A stretch of DNA of 64,000 bases, taken from contig NC_030678.2 of assembly GCF_000004195.4 (NCBI RefSeq), forward strand, positions 31,968,201 through 32,032,200, in the 5' to 3' direction. The notes beneath the pieces are model-generated. The model had not been told where the DNA came from, searched no databases, and saw only the letters and a list, made by a program, of their open reading frames with translations. Below are positions 12,346-24,563 of this stretch, piece by piece. The translations under genes were made by a program, and so were the position numbers. How positions within the stretch are numbered: position 1 is the stretch's first letter; each line of letters starts with the position of its first letter. The DNA comes from Xenopus tropicalis (lineage: Eukaryota; Chordata; Amphibia; Anura; Pipidae).

Positions 12346-12680
12346 ACAGGTATAGGATCCATTATCCGGAAACCCATTATCCAGAAAACTCCGAATTACG
12401 GAAAGCCTTTCTCACATAGACTCCATTTTAATCAAATAATTCAGATTTTTAAAATTGATTTCCTCTTTCTCTGTAATAAAAATAAAACAGTACCTTTTAT
12501 TTGGTCTAAACTAAGATATAATGAATCCTTATTGGAGGCAAAACAAACCTATTGGGTTTAATAAATGTTTTATTGATTTTTTTAGTATCAATAAGGTATG
12601 GAGATCCAAATTACGGAAAGACCCCTTATCCGGAATACTCTTGGTCCCGAGCATTCTGGATAACAGGTCCCATACCTATA
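12346..12680. mobile_element. MITE, TACAGGTATAGG family, copy B (full length)
   Basis: The left end is ACAGGTATAGGATCCATTAT and the right end TCCCATACCTATA. Inside are AAACTCCGAATTACGGAAAG, TAGACTCCATTTTAATCAAA and CTTATTGGAGGCAAAAC, in the same order as copies at 15875 and 32876, which are inverted relative to this one. Confidence 0.85.
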
Positions 12681-13371
12681 TTTGAATAAAATTGCTGCCG
12701 ACGAATTGCTTTTGGACCTGACACTAGGCTTGGTCTGGCTCTAATATGCACTATGTCAAGTGGGAATGTTTTTAATCAAAGGTGGCTCTCCTTAAGCTCA
12801 CCTCTCCTGCATGTCGGATGGGGCCACAGGAGGCTACTGCTACCAGTGGTGGAGATGCAAGAGTATAACATGCACCTCCCCCCCCCATGAGTCCTCTTTA
12901 CTACTGGCCCTCCAAAGCAGAGGTTGTTAAAAGCTGAAGCTAAAAAAGTTTATCAAGTTCATCCTTATAATAACAGTGCTCTGTATATATTGATTCAGAG
13001 AAAGAAGGCCCTGTTGCATTGTGAATATAGGAATATAGTAAATTTATTCAGTTTCATCACTAGAAGATGTTGTGCCCCAGAGCAAAATAATTGCTGGGCC
13101 TCTAAACCTTGGGAATTACGCATTTTCAAAATACCTACATTGAAAATGCTCATCAGGCAGTACCTTGTTGTGCTCCCTATACTGTAATTGTTTTAAACAT
13201 GCAAGTGTCAGCTCAGACTGGCAGGTAGAACTAAAGTACATGCAGAGAGTCCTGTGATCAGTGTGTATTTTCACATCCAATGTGATTGCAAATAGTGGTG
13301 TGGGGAGCTGTATCAAGCCACAATTGCTTAGTCCAGTGAAAGGCTTACCATTGGAGTACCTAAAATTATAT

Positions 13372-13500
13372 ATTATTATTGCTATTATTATTATTATTAA
13401 ACACATATTTATAAAGTGCCAACATATTCTGCAGCTTTGTACCATAGATGATACATAAAACATACATATTACATACAAATATTAACTGATACAAGAGGCA
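13372..13500 (-). mobile_element. L2-like LINE 3' tail, reverse orientation
   Basis: It begins with ATT/TTA trinucleotide repeats, then TTTATAAAGTGCCAACATAT and TTCTGCAGCTTTGTAC, the reverse of the tail at 10901-11063, more diverged. Confidence 0.7.
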
Positions 13501-14688
13501 AGAAGGGCCTACATATGAATAAACAGCATTTGGCCTCCGTTTTGGAAGGCTAAGCTTCCCTTAATCTTCAAAATTCAATCTTCAATATTCTCTGCCTTTG
13601 ATACTCCATTACTGTGGCACTAAAAATGAGACATGTGGCCAGTATTGTTGTGTCTGAAAATTATTTTTATATCACTGCATTAAATAAAAGTATTATTAAA
13701 ACAATAATGATAGAAATACATTCACTCTAAATTGTCGGTGGCTGGTTGAGGGTCCTGGGAGTTGTAGTTACACAGAAGAAACATGGAACTTGGAAATTTG
13801 ACAAAAAAAGATAAGAAATAACATGTGCCTGGGAGCAGCTTTCTGACAAGTTAATAATACAGATAAGTATCTCAGTAGCTCACTGACCGCCTGTCTGGGA
13901 AATCACTTTTGATTACAATGCTGATAAAGAATAGAGCAATTAGAGAGGAAACAAAATGACAATTAGCGTTCCTACTCTGGCCGTCAATAAAAGGTTCATA
14001 GCAGTATCTGTGGATCTCTTATATTGGCACACTCCATGGATCCCGTGCATTAGCTGATATGAAAACAAGGAGACATTGAAGAATGTATATTAGTATTAAT
14101 AACATAATGATTAGTGGTGGTTTTTGATGTTTAATTAAAGGATAACTCCCACTGGTCCTTAAGTTTGGCATGGTGCTGAAGGATTGAATCAAATTTCTTT
14201 TAGTACTTAGCATATTAGCAGTTCTCCTGGCCATACTGTAGGATGTTTAGGCTGAAACTGAACTTCCTATGGAAATAGAATTCAGAAAAATAGAGAATCC
14301 AAACTCCTTTTTACATTTCTTTAGGTCTCTATTGCTGCTCCAACTCTATTTAATGTAGCTTGTTTGTAAACAGAGAAAGCGACATAAAATGCATAATACA
14401 TGGTGGGTAGCACAGTTAGGGCACGTAGAAATGGGGAGATTTGCCACACGTGGTAAAAAAAGGCTCAGATAAATTACATTACTAGTGGCACTTTGGCTTA
14501 ATCTCGGGAAAACGTGAAAGGGAGTTGTAATTACTTGTGGGGAAAGGGAATTTAAATTTCTTGTGGTGATTTCAGTGTTAGTGAAGGGAATTGTAATATA
14601 TGGAAGATTTTTCCCCACGGTAGTGCAGTTTTTACATGTGACTTGTGACTTGTGATTTTTTATTAGAGAAGAAGAGGACCATGTGATG
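13501..14688. other. Unique intergenic DNA with a candidate conserved element
   Basis: No gene seen. 13855-14000 is repeat-free and holds a cluster of developmental-factor-like words: CTTTTGAT (TCF/LEF-like), CAATTAG twice, and GTCAATAAA (Hox/Cdx-like). A candidate enhancer only. Confidence 0.3.
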
Positions 14689-14926
14689 TCCAGGCCCAGA
14701 TTTGTGGCAGGCCTAGGGCGGCATGCTGCCTATGCATTGTAATTTTGCTCGTACGGAGCAATGGGGACCAGATGCGCAGAAACTTTAGCATGTCCTCTCC
14801 CCACTGCTCCGTATGTGACCGAAGTGGCGCACATGCACGGGGAGGGGGGGATTGGGCTGTGGTGAGGTGGGTGGATGGCGAAAGGGGGCGGCCTCAGTGC
14901 GCCCTATTTTCAAATCCGGGGCCCTG
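14689..14926. repeat. GC-rich MITE
   Basis: The ends are roughly inverted, CCAGGCCCAGATTTG and CAAATCCGGGGCCCTGG. The inside is GC-rich (GGCCTAGGGCGGCATGCTGCC). A related, decayed fragment lies near 57270-57425. The internal open frame is repeat sequence. Confidence 0.6.
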
Positions 14927-15351
14927 GTGATGTCTATGACCCTCTAAACATCCATCAAAAGATCTGATGTTTCACTTGATGCAGCAAAACAAACAAAATT
15001 GCGAGTAAGCATTTTAACAAATTAGGAGCAAGTTACTGGTAAAAGTGAGAGTCTGAATTGTGTCATGTCCCTGTCTGTGTCTATGTGATAATTCAACCTG
15101 ATTCTTTAAGTGCAAGTCTGTTGTGCCTATTGACACAACATGCTGAGGGAACCCTGGTATCAACTCCATGTTCAAGGATGGCGATAGACCTGGGGTTCCC
15201 CAGCATCAATAGAGGCTTATTTCAACAGAAGGTGTGAGGATGGATGCACTGGTGCCAAGCACAGACATTAGTGTCCATTTTTGCACAACCACACTTGCGC
15301 TGGGTTCATAAATGGGCCAAATAATCTTGTAAAATGTATTATTTCAACCAT

Positions 15352-15821
15352 TTAAAGGAGAAATATACACCCCGGGCGCAAAAAGCACCCATAACTATCA
15401 CTGCTTAGACCCACCTCACCTCTCCCTTATAGCATTGTTTTTAAGTATAATGTCTGTCCCTATCTCTAACCACTAACTAAAAATGCAAAGAAGCTCAGCC
15501 GCGTACCTCGCCGACATCTTCTTGAAGACTGAAGACACTTCGGTCTCTTCGGGTCTCTCCGCTGATACAAACCTGCTTGCGCATGCGCAGTTGGAGGCAG
15601 CAGGAAATCCTCTTCTGTCGGCGGTGAGACCAGAAGGGTCTTCAGTCAGTAAGAAGAGGTCGTCAGGCAGGAGGCTGTGCTCCTCTGCATTATTAGCTAC
15701 CGGTTAGCGATAGGGACAGTCATTATACTTAAAAACAATGTGATAAGGGAGAGATGAGGGAGGTCTAGGCAGTGATAGTTATGGGTGCTTTTTTCGCCTG
15801 GGGGTGTAGTTCTCCTTTAAA
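15352..15821. mobile_element. TTAA-type (T2-like) MITE
   Basis: The left end is TTTAAAGGAGAAATATACACC and the right end its inverse, GGTGTAGTTCTCCTTTAAA, with TTAA inside each terminus as expected for T2-like elements. The subterminal parts are also inverted (ATAACTATCACTGC versus GCAGTGATAGTTAT). The core carries an NRF1-like GCGCATGCGCAG at about 15587. The internal frame is not a gene. Confidence 0.85.
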
Positions 15822-15874
15822 GGTAACATACAAATGTGGCTTCACTTAGTGACCAGTGAATGAATTTTATTGGT

Positions 15875-16183
15875 ACAGGTATAGGACCCATTATCCAGAA
15901 TGCTCGGGACCAAGGCTATTCTGGATAAGGGGTCTTTCCGTAATTTGGATCTCCATACCTTAAGTCTACTAAAAAATAAATAAAACATTAAACCCAATAG
16001 GACTGTTTTGCATCCAATAAGGATTATTTATATCTTAGTTGGGATCAATTACAAGGTAGTGTTTTATTACTACAGAGAAAAAGGAAATCAGTTTTAATTC
16101 TGAATCATTTTATTAAAATGTCTATGGGAGACGGGCTTTCCGTAATTCTGAGCTTTCTGGGTAATGGGTTTCCCATACCTGTA
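15875..16183. mobile_element. MITE, TACAGGTATAGG family, copy C (full length)
   Basis: It runs from TACAGGTATAGGACCCATTA to CCCATACCTGTA, inverted relative to copy B, with both terminal repeats intact. Confidence 0.88.
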
Positions 16184-16896
16184 CTGTATTATGCTAATAC
16201 TTATGCTAGGGCTGATTTATGAGTATAGGTGCTTAATCAGCATATCATATGTATATGATGAAGGAAATGGTATACTTTTTTTAAAGTTAGCTTTTCTTTT
16301 TCTCTATGATATTAATAGCAATGTGTTGGCATGAAGCCAGTTATACTTATTTTTTATACTGTATATTTATAGTAAACATATAAAAGTCCTGCAATTTATT
16401 AAGCTTTACCTAATTTTTTAATTACAACACTGGTGGATTTGTATTTGTGCTTAACAATGTATCCTAGGGCTGCTTGGCAGGGCAGATTTCAAGGTGATCA
16501 TGAGAAATAGATTAACAGGGAAGACCTGTAATTTGTTGTAAAAGGAGAAACTTAGTGTGCTGTATAATTTGACCAGTATTTCGGAGTGCTTACTACAGGC
16601 GCTTGCATGCTTTCTATGATCTTTCACAAAACTAGCAAACCAAGCCCAGTCTACCTGCAGGCAGGTAATAAAAAAGATGATACAAAGTACCTGTTACAGT
16701 CCTCATGAGGTACAATAAAAAACAAGGCAAGTGGTATTTAAAAAGGGGGTTGTTCCAAATGGGAGTGTCAGTGATAGGAGTAAAAGGCTTGCTATTAAAA
16801 CAAGACCTTTAAAAGCAACTGTTGCCTAAAGACAGACGTGGGAGGAATTATAGGTGAACCCAAGCTTGTCTAAAGAGCAGAGGCAGCTGCTACACG
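16184..16896 (+). promoter_or_regulatory. BHLHA9 proximal upstream region
   Basis: Repeat-free sequence between a MITE and the BHLHA9 start codon, which must hold the promoter and 5' UTR. Two TATA-like words are visible, TATTTAAAAAG at 16735-16745 and CTTTAAAAGC near 16806. Either could place transcription start within about 130 bp of the ATG. The transcription start itself cannot be read from sequence. Confidence 0.35.
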
Positions 16897-17631
16897 ATGA
16901 GTCTCAGTGAATCAGAATTCTCCGAGGATGAGCAAGAAGTTGAAGATGGGCAAGAGAAATTCCAGATGGAAGAAAGTGGCAGTGAGATAGAGGAGGCGAA
17001 ACCCAAGAAGAGGACCAGGCCAGTAAGATCAAAGGCCAGAAGAATTGCTGCCAATGTCAGAGAAAGAAAGAGAATCTTGGACTACAACCAAGCCTTTAAT
17101 GCACTAAGGCTGGCACTTAAGCATGACTTAAGTGGCAAGAGGTTATCCAAGATAGCTACTCTAAAGAGGGCAATCAACAGAATATCTACACTCTCCATGT
17201 TCCTTCACTCAAGCCCTCCACAGAAGTGGTCTTGCAGCCATGCAGAATGCCGCCTGCAGTATGATGGGCAAAAGCAGCCAGAAGTCAAGGACAACCCTCA
17301 GAGATTTGTGCTGCCCTCACAGACTCAGCAAGCTATACCTGCAAGTCACGCATATGAAGAAGCCTCCCATTTCCAGCACTGCAACTCTCCTCACTATACC
17401 AGGTTTTCACCAGAGACTTCTTATATCCATTGCCAATTTGGAAACACAGCGGAGGATGATTTCTTTTCAAGCTCTCCATACTGCACACATGGAAGCTACA
17501 GCATTGACATTAGAGGAACTTGCTATCCAAGTCATACAGAAAACCTAGTGGAACCTTCTCCAGGAGCTTTTCCATGGCAGCTGGGGTGTTTGCAAGGACC
17601 TAGTTACCAGCATTCTCTTCCCATGCACTGA
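16897..17631 (+). CDS. bhlha9: Class A basic helix-loop-helix factor 9
   Basis: A single-exon gene of 244 codons for a nuclear bHLH transcription factor. In mammals the family member acts in limb and digit formation, binding E-box DNA with class I bHLH partners. Residues 1-40 are acidic and serine/glutamate rich. The basic region follows at about 41-60 (RPVRSKARR, then AANVRERKR), and helix-loop-helix runs to about 104 ([31 protein letters not shown]). This domain matches my memory of human BHLHA9 almost residue for residue. Asn53, Arg55 and Arg57 occupy the positions I recall as altered in mesoaxial synostotic syndactyly. Residues 105-244 are Ser/His/Tyr rich and I see no known domain. The human protein is about 235 residues and also intronless. 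The ATG is the first in frame. TRARG1 lies 16.6 kb downstream on the same strand, as in mammals. PTF1A/NATO3-type factors were considered; the RPVRSKARR and KRLSKIATL words favour BHLHA9. Confidence 0.95.
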   Translation: MSLSESEFSEDEQEVEDGQEKFQMEESGSEIEEAKPKKRTRPVRSKARRIAANVRERKRILDYNQAFNALRLALKHDLSGKRLSKIATLKRAINRISTLSMFLHSSPPQKWSCSHAECRLQYDGQKQPEVKDNPQRFVLPSQTQQAIPASHAYEEASHFQHCNSPHYTRFSPETSYIHCQFGNTAEDDFFSSSPYCTHGSYSIDIRGTCYPSHTENLVEPSPGAFPWQLGCLQGPSYQHSLPMH

Positions 17632-19200
17632 CCTTCCTGACAGACTCCTGGCAATTTGCTGCTCCTACACAGAAAGACTGTCATTTTTAAGATTCCTTTC
17701 AGCCCAAGATCAAAATCATTTGTAACATCTATGATAACATAAAAACGAAGAGCCTAATCTCAGGGACAAAATGATTTATTAAGTGTTATTATGTTCAGCA
17801 GCAATTAGTATTGCATTGCTAGCAATTCATGCATTAAATCAGTTAAAATGTGTTTTCTATGCTGTATATTTTCTGCTGAGAAATATTCTTTTTCTATTAG
17901 TTAGTACTAAAACTAAGATTCTGTTACAAAACTGTATTTGCTCATGACAGTAATGTCTCTGCTCCATGTGCATCTATATAACGTAGGCTGCACTGCAAAC
18001 ATTTGATTGCATATATATGCAGAAGTGAGTTCTAGTTGGATATGGTACTTTTCTCTGCTTGATCATGTCCCACTGTCTTATCCATTGCTTCTTATTCTGT
18101 TACATAAGGTAGGCACCCATTTAGGCAGCACAAGCTTATTTTCAATTAACATCCCTTAGAAACATTCCTCATTTATTTGTCAGCCGATTCCATTTATTAA
18201 TGAGGTTTGTTGATTTGGGTCCATTATTTTACCATAAACTTAGCACTTATATGATATAAGGCTGTCATGCTAAACCATTGATTTTTCTACTAGCCCCTAT
18301 GTGCAGGTATAAGGCATAAATGTTAATTTAATAAATATTTGAATGCAGTAAAATCAGCTTAAAACTGAAGCAGTGTTAACCTTAGGATCTGTATAATTTC
18401 CCCTTGGTTGCATTTTTCTAAATATTTCTACCCCTTTTGCTTCAATTCTCACTTATTAAGTGATAAATGAATATATTAAACATATAGTGGTTGTGTGCAG
18501 TCAGAGAACTTATAATGCTGGGAAATGCATATGCTGTTTTTCAGCAACTTGTTGTAGGTTGTTTGTTTTCACCTCTATCCTCCTTAGAGCGTCAGAGAGG
18601 GGTCTAGCAAGGGCTTGGCTATGCAGCATACAGGGCCTCCCTCCAGCTGCTAAAACTCAGCATACAGAATATTCCTGTTATTGGGAAAAAAGGGAAATGT
18701 TTTTCAACAACAATTGCATCTTGTATTCTAGAATGTGCAGCTCTCCTATAGTTTTCAATGTGTGTTTTATTTGTTCTGAGATTTATATGGAACATAAACG
18801 AGACTATAATGCTACTTCTGTACTTCCCAACATATGGGCTCCTATAAGGGAACAGTATGTGCAGGCCAGTGACTGGTGACTGCGGTACTCCAGCTGCTGC
18901 TGAACTGAAACTGACACAGTGCTTCAAATAATGTCAGGAGTCTCGAACTCAAGTTCTCAAGCTGTCCTGGTATTATTGGACTTTTTTCCCCTGCTCTAGG
19001 GGCAAACTTGTAATTGTATTTTAGAGCTACAGTGCCATAGACACAGCTCTGACCAAGTACTGCATTCCAATTACTGTGCTATTTCTATTTTGACTCCTAA
19101 ATCCTGAAATCATGCATGATGGACTCAGTGAAACTGATATAATGTGAAAAATATTATTTTGTTATTTGGAAATAAAGTTTTATATTCTGTAAATTGTTTG
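17632..19200 (+). other. Probable BHLHA9 3' UTR
   Basis: Repeat-free AT-rich DNA follows the stop codon. The first strong polyadenylation word in a good context is AATAAA at 19171-19176, followed by the T/G-rich GTTTTATATTCTGT and TTGTTTG. An earlier AATAAA-like word lies near 18330. The 3' UTR could therefore be about 0.7 or 1.5 kb. Open frames at 18460-18927 overlap on opposite strands and are not called. Confidence 0.4.
19171..19176 (+). promoter_or_regulatory. Candidate polyadenylation signal for BHLHA9
   Basis: A canonical AATAAA with downstream T/G-rich sequence, in the same direction as the gene and 1.54 kb after the stop. Confidence 0.35.
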
Positions 19201-19654
19201 CTTTCCGCATTTTATTTACATGCACAGGGCCATATCTAAAGAGGGACAAAAGCAGGCATTAATATACACCAGCCTTTTAAAAATGCCCAGGCCTGTCCTG
19301 TCATGTATTTTTTGTATAGTGTATTGTGCCCCTTTTTACAAGCCTCAGCCCAGCAGAAAAGTATCCATGGGAGTTTTTTTTTTATCTTGCAGGTAACTTT
19401 GCTATCATGCCCTTTAAACACCTTAGGGTTCATTTACTTTCCCCAGTACTAGAGCACTTGAGCCACAAGGGCTCAACCCCTCAATACAAATTTTTCAAGG
19501 ACTTCTGGCCCTGGGGAATGCTGCACTTTGCACATAGCACCGAATTATGAATCCGGTGCTAGTTTCCTTTAGGTAAAGTTCCCCTTAAAAGAAGATTGGG
19601 CCCCTGATTATGCAGGAATGACTGGGCCCTCAAATAAAAGAAAAATACATAAAT

Positions 19655-19760
19655 CAGGGTTGTCCAACCTGAGAAAAGCTAAACTGCTGAACCACGACCC
19701 AAAGCATCCCCCCCAACCGTGGTTTATGGGAACTGTGTCTTAGCAAGTTGGACAGCCCTG
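19655..19760. mobile_element. Short hAT-like MITE
   Basis: It is 106 bp with inverted ends CAGGGTTGTCCAACCT and AAGTTGGACAGCCCTG. The flanks (ACATAAAT and AGTTAAAA) give no convincing 8-bp duplication, so the age or the superfamily is uncertain. Confidence 0.7.
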
Positions 19761-21344
19761 AGTTAAAACTGAATACATCTGATTGTTACACAGTATAATA
19801 ATTGTTACATGGTGTATTTTTATTGAAAAATGGAGGGCAAATACTATTTCTGCTGTACCTTCCCAGATGATGTCCATATAATTGACCATTCATGGAGTCA
19901 TTCCTCAGCTGATGCAGGCTGGACAAAAGACACGTTCATAAATTAGACTTTTTAAATGAGAACCCAAAAGGATTTGCCATGGGCTCTCCTCTTACCCTTC
20001 TCTTTGCTGCCCCTCAATCTGGAGTGCTGAAAATGGCACAGAATCAACACCCCCTCACAGTTCCTGATTTTTAGAGCAAGACATAATGTTGGAGCTCTGC
20101 CCAGCAATGATATAACAATATAATGCTGTATCCAGTTACATTAGGAATGTCTGAAATGTTAAATTATGATGTGTATGCCTTTACGCTTGCTTGGCATTAT
20201 CTTTATTAGGTAGAAATGAAATGAATAAATAAGAAACAGAAAAAAAAAAAGTATCTTTTCATTTTGTTTTGTTGAACATGCACACTGCATTACTTATTCT
20301 CTAATCGGAAACATTTTTTACAGGAAAAAGGACAAGGCACAATTCTCCGACACCAATTTATCCAGGACAGCACTCATCTATCTTCATATAGGACTCGCAT
20401 ACGGTGACAAACAATCTCTCAGTGTCGCACCTCTCGCAGATAAGTCATTGCCAGGAGGGGTCTGGGAGCATGCCTAACACATTACCAGGGGGCAGCATAT
20501 TCATTTTACCAACAGGATAAGATGTGATGCTGCTTTGCTAACCTTTTCCATGCTGAATGTGACACAGGGAGGGTCTACGAAACAGTTAAACAATGTCCAG
20601 AGGCCTTTTCCACAGCTACCAATGTCAGATTGGCTTGGAGCAAAGCACTAAGAGTGGAGCCTCCTCTCCAGACAACGGTGGAGACAGAGCTTGTCAGTAG
20701 CTTTGGTATGAAAAGAATGGAGTCCAAACTCAGACTAAATTCCTTGCAGTGATGCTGCAGGTACATCTCTCTGAGTCACAGCAGACAAGTTTATAGAGGT
20801 GAGACATTCCCCCATTCATACAACATGCAATAGTGTGACTAATATAATATCTTCAGAGAAAACTGGAGCATTATTCAGGGTTGAATTATGGAAACTAGCA
20901 CTCAACAGAATCACAATTATGATACAAATACATTTTCTTGTTAGGAAGTAATTGATATTGCTCCACTTTTTGGGCATTCTTTATCAAGACCTTCTTAAAT
21001 AGTTTTGGTGGGGACCCATGGGATTAATTCTTCTACTGACTCACTATGCCCTTTGGGGGGCGTATATGTCCCTTTTTTAGCCCACAGATAGTGTAATTAT
21101 TTTCTGCCCATTAAACATGGGGAGGGAGCACATGGCTGCTAGAGTGTTGTGAGTTAGACAGGATAGCAATTAGTGGCATAATATTTAGGGCCCGGGTCCA
21201 ACAGCAAAATGTTTCCCAGGTCTCACCTGAATGAAACCATGGGTAACTTGTGGTGCACAAAAAAATTGTGGGTCAGCCATGAAAGTATAAAACATAAAGT
21301 TAATGGTGACACAATTTCCTGTGTGTGGTGCATGACCCACGACT
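19761..21344. other. Intergenic DNA, nothing recognised
   Basis: No supportable gene, RNA or repeat family. One short poly-A run near 20240. Confidence 0.45.
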
Positions 21345-21566
21345 AGGGTTGCCACCTAACCAACGCAGCCTGGTTTTTCAAGGGGCTGACCAGCTTAAAA
21401 CCTTCTGCGTGGTTTTCAACATTCAGAAAACTGGGCAGAAACCATTTGAATTGCATCTGGTGGATGCAATAACCCCGCCCGTTGCCATCTTGCAATGACA
21501 TCACATGATAAAGTCATTGCACATGCTCCCGTTGTCCGGGTTTATCTGACAAAGGTGGCAACTTTA
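21345..21566. repeat. MITE, AGGGTTGCCACC family
   Basis: The left end AGGGTTGCCACCTAAC and the right end AAAGGTGGCAACTTTA are inverted. Relatives are at 37286-37635, 43228-43503, 56377-56516 and, as a fragment, 57205-57280. Confidence 0.65.
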
Positions 21567-23391
21567 CCTATTACCCTCCCTGTGGGACCCTAAGTTGAGC
21601 CCCCTTTGCTAGTAACAGCAGCTTTGTACTCCACCAACTAGGCTTCGATGACACTCACTAACTGTAGCTACTCTGAATGTAGTCCCTTGGAGCATCCTTT
21701 GAGATAGTCTGGCACATTGGGAGCAGGCACCTGTCAAGCCCAATTTGATGTGTGTGTGGTGTGATATTGTGCCATAAATACTTGTTGTTCAGGGAGTACC
21801 TTTGTTACTGTTACTGTTAAATATTCTATTTGGGTAAGTATCACCAGTAGGCAGTCATTTATAAAGTACCTAAGTTTGAGAGTTGCAGTTCAGCTACCTA
21901 TAACCAGCTGAAATAAGTTATAACTACCAAAAAAGGGTTACAGTTCCCAGGCTATATTCTGGGGATAGGCAATATAATAATGTATTGTGTATTACAGAAT
22001 ATAAAGATATTAAAAGTCACAGAGGAGTGACATTATACAGAAACACAAGACAACAGGTTGGCTGCTTTCATACAGGTCATATAGTATTACTTTAAATATC
22101 CTTATAATTTACCTAAGGGGTACATTTTTTTTAATACATATATATCTCACCAGAACAAAGGTGCACCCTGGTATTTTTAAAGGAAGTTTAGGCAGAGTTT
22201 ATACTGTATAGTGTCTATTTATGGTAATATGGCATTTGTAATTGTATGTATTGGTTGAGCCATTCCCAATAGACTTCAATGCAAAAAATCCCTACTGGTC
22301 ACAAGTACACATTGCAACTCTATTTCAGCTGAAGAAAGCCACGTGTCTGTTCCCATTCATACCCACTCCGTGGGTCCTTAGCCTAATAAGGATTATTCTG
22401 TTAGTGAGGCATTGGAAACTGTTGTGTCTCCTAATATCGGCTCTTAGTGACCTTGAGCATTTCCTAGTGTCCCATCAGATTAAATACACCCACAACTGGC
22501 TGCCCTGATTGCTGTAAAGTGCTCTGAATCCCACAGGAGAGCCATCCTATATAAATCTTGCAGTTACTGTTTGAAAGAGCTAATGGCCCTGAGTGTGAGT
22601 ATAATGCTGATCTATAGTCCTGAGTGTTATTTGGTGCCCTCGCCTTTGCGTCCATGTAGCCCGAGCAGCAGAGAGAGCGGCTGTAGGAACCTGCTGAGAA
22701 TGTTTCATTTGCCCACTGGTGCCCACCTTCAAAAAAATGTTATTTTTTGTCACTTTTTGGTCCAATTTTTTTCAGTGTCACCAGGAACAAAATAATTTTA
22801 CTCCTGGGATTAATTATTGTTGAAGACTTTTTGCCTAGTGGACAACATTTGGCTTAATACTGTAATTACCCGTGGGCAAAGGAGCAGGGCCACCCTTGCA
22901 TGCCATCCAACCCTATCCCCAGTGCATGAACAGTTTGCCCACGGCCAGTATTTTGGCTCATTGTGGATGAAAGCATCAGCTGGTAGTCAAGATACAGTCG
23001 TGCTGTATTAATAAATATGCCCAGCCACATGGACTCACCAGAAACCTTATCTAAATGGGACGACTTTTGATGACGATAACAGTTGAGAGTTATAGATCAG
23101 TAGATCTGGAGCTTCCCTGTCAGCAGCAAGTGATTGTGTGCTCCAATATATACTTGTCAAAGCGATGTCAGAAGCATTAAGCATACATTCAATCACAGGG
23201 GAAAATGTGCTCTCAAACAATTTTGCAGCATACATACAGTGTCTTTTCCTTTCAGCTGCTGATTAATTGCATTTTTTACTTTTTAAAAATTGCTGAATTT
23301 GCTTGAGCAAAATGAACAAATCACTTGTGACTTTTAGATATTAAAGTGATATTGACATGTTTCTCCTTTGAATCCTGTATTTAGTATCACA
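21567..23391. other. Intergenic DNA, nothing recognised
   Basis: Neither strand gives a supportable gene. Open frames between 22242 and 23235 overlap in antisense and have no family resemblance. Confidence 0.45.
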
Positions 23392-23392
23392 A

Positions 23393-23495
23393 CTAAACCA
23401 GCCTGGACTTGGGCAATCTGTGGATTCTGGCTGCTGTAAGTCGCCATAGACAGTCACTATTTATTGGGCTGTTCGCATACCTCCCGTCCCTCCAG
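23393..23495 (+). repeat. Fragment of CCTGGACTGGCAATCTGTGG MITE
   Basis: Words CAGCCTGGACTTGGGCAATC and AGACAGTCACTATTTATTGG match the family copies at 25745, 39918, 41337, 46177, 48033 and 59989. The right part is missing. Confidence 0.7.
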
Positions 23496-23699
23496 TCCTG
23501 ATTTCAACAGCTCAGATTCTTATTAAAAAGTCCCTTGTTTCCCTTTAATCTCCTGCACTGAGCATAAAAAAATACAATGTTTTCCAAACTTAATTAAATA
23601 AGTAACTTTTGGCAGATAGTTTAGAAAAGCTAAGCAATGCCTGCACTTAGATACAATTGCAACTAATCCGCTAAATAGGTCTCTTGGGTGAACTCGCAG

Positions 23700-24020
23700 C
23701 TTAAAGGGCAAGTTCACCTTTTTTAACCAAAACTGCAATAACACATAAAAACAAGACCCCCAGAAATGTGTTCAAACTTTAAATAACCTGCCATAAATAA
23801 TCAGTGGTATTTAGGGGGTGTGGTCGCCAAAATGGGCATAGACAAAAAATTGGCACCATGCTACACGCAGCATTTCTTTTTGTCCCTCCATTTTTCAAAT
23901 GGAGGTATGCCTCTCAGGCCTGCACCAGTGTTGTGTTATTTATCTTTAAACGCCTGCTAACCAACCTAACTGACACACCAGGGGGGAACAGATTAAATGG
24001 GGGTTTAAAATAAATAATTT
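23700..24020 (+). repeat. Possible TTAA-type MITE fragment
   Basis: The left end CTTAAAGGGCAAGTTCACC resembles the T2-like termini found elsewhere in the window. I could not find a matching right end. Confidence 0.35.
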
Positions 24021-24154
24021 AAAAAAAATAAATAGTTTTTTGTGTTTCGCTCTAGTTCTAGCTAAATGTAGGGCCAAACTGAATAAGCATGGTAATGCAA
24101 TATAAGCAGTACTCTTGCAAAGGTCTAAAGCCATACCTAAGACTGTGAGTCAGT

Positions 24155-24290
24155 TAAGGTGCCCACCTAAATCAAACCTGGCCAATTTTAGGCCTCATAT
24201 CGGTTGGGTAGGCCCGTTGGGGGTGCCCATACATTGGCAGATAAGCCACCAATTTGGTCTGAAGGACTAAAGCACCTGCTGGCCAATAGC
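24155..24290. repeat. Fragment of CCCATACACGGGCC-type MITE
   Basis: It shares TTAAGGTGCCCACC, GCCTCATATCGGTTGGGTAG, TGCCCATACATTGGC and AAGCCACCAATTTGGTC with the family. Confidence 0.55.
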
Positions 24291-24548
24291 GTGTATATAT
24301 CTTTAGTGTATATATCTTTATATCTTCTAGGAGCAAAATGGTAATTATGACAGCACCCCATTAGTCAACCTTAAAGCTCACTAAAGAAAAGGTATATTGG
24401 CATTAGGGCCCATTCCATTTGTTTACTACTTTATGTACAATTCATAACCAAGCAAGCATCTAGGTGCATTTTTAAATTCCTATTGTTAAATGTGTTGCAA
24501 TTTTTCTAAACAGCTTTAATCTCCAAAAGTAACAGTGTTTGAATGCGT

Positions 24549-24563
24549 CCACTAGATGGCACT
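24549..24563 (+). promoter_or_regulatory. CTCF-consensus site
   Basis: CCACTAGATGGCACT fits the vertebrate CTCF core CCASYAGRKGGCRSY at all fifteen positions. It lies between BHLHA9 and TRARG1 in sequence I cannot assign to any repeat. CTCF orientation matters for chromatin loops; read on the + strand, this motif points towards TRARG1. Occupancy is unknown. Confidence 0.55.

Noticed and set aside
17240..17548. 102-codon frame inside BHLHA9
   Set aside because: An alternate frame of the real gene; no sign of dual coding.
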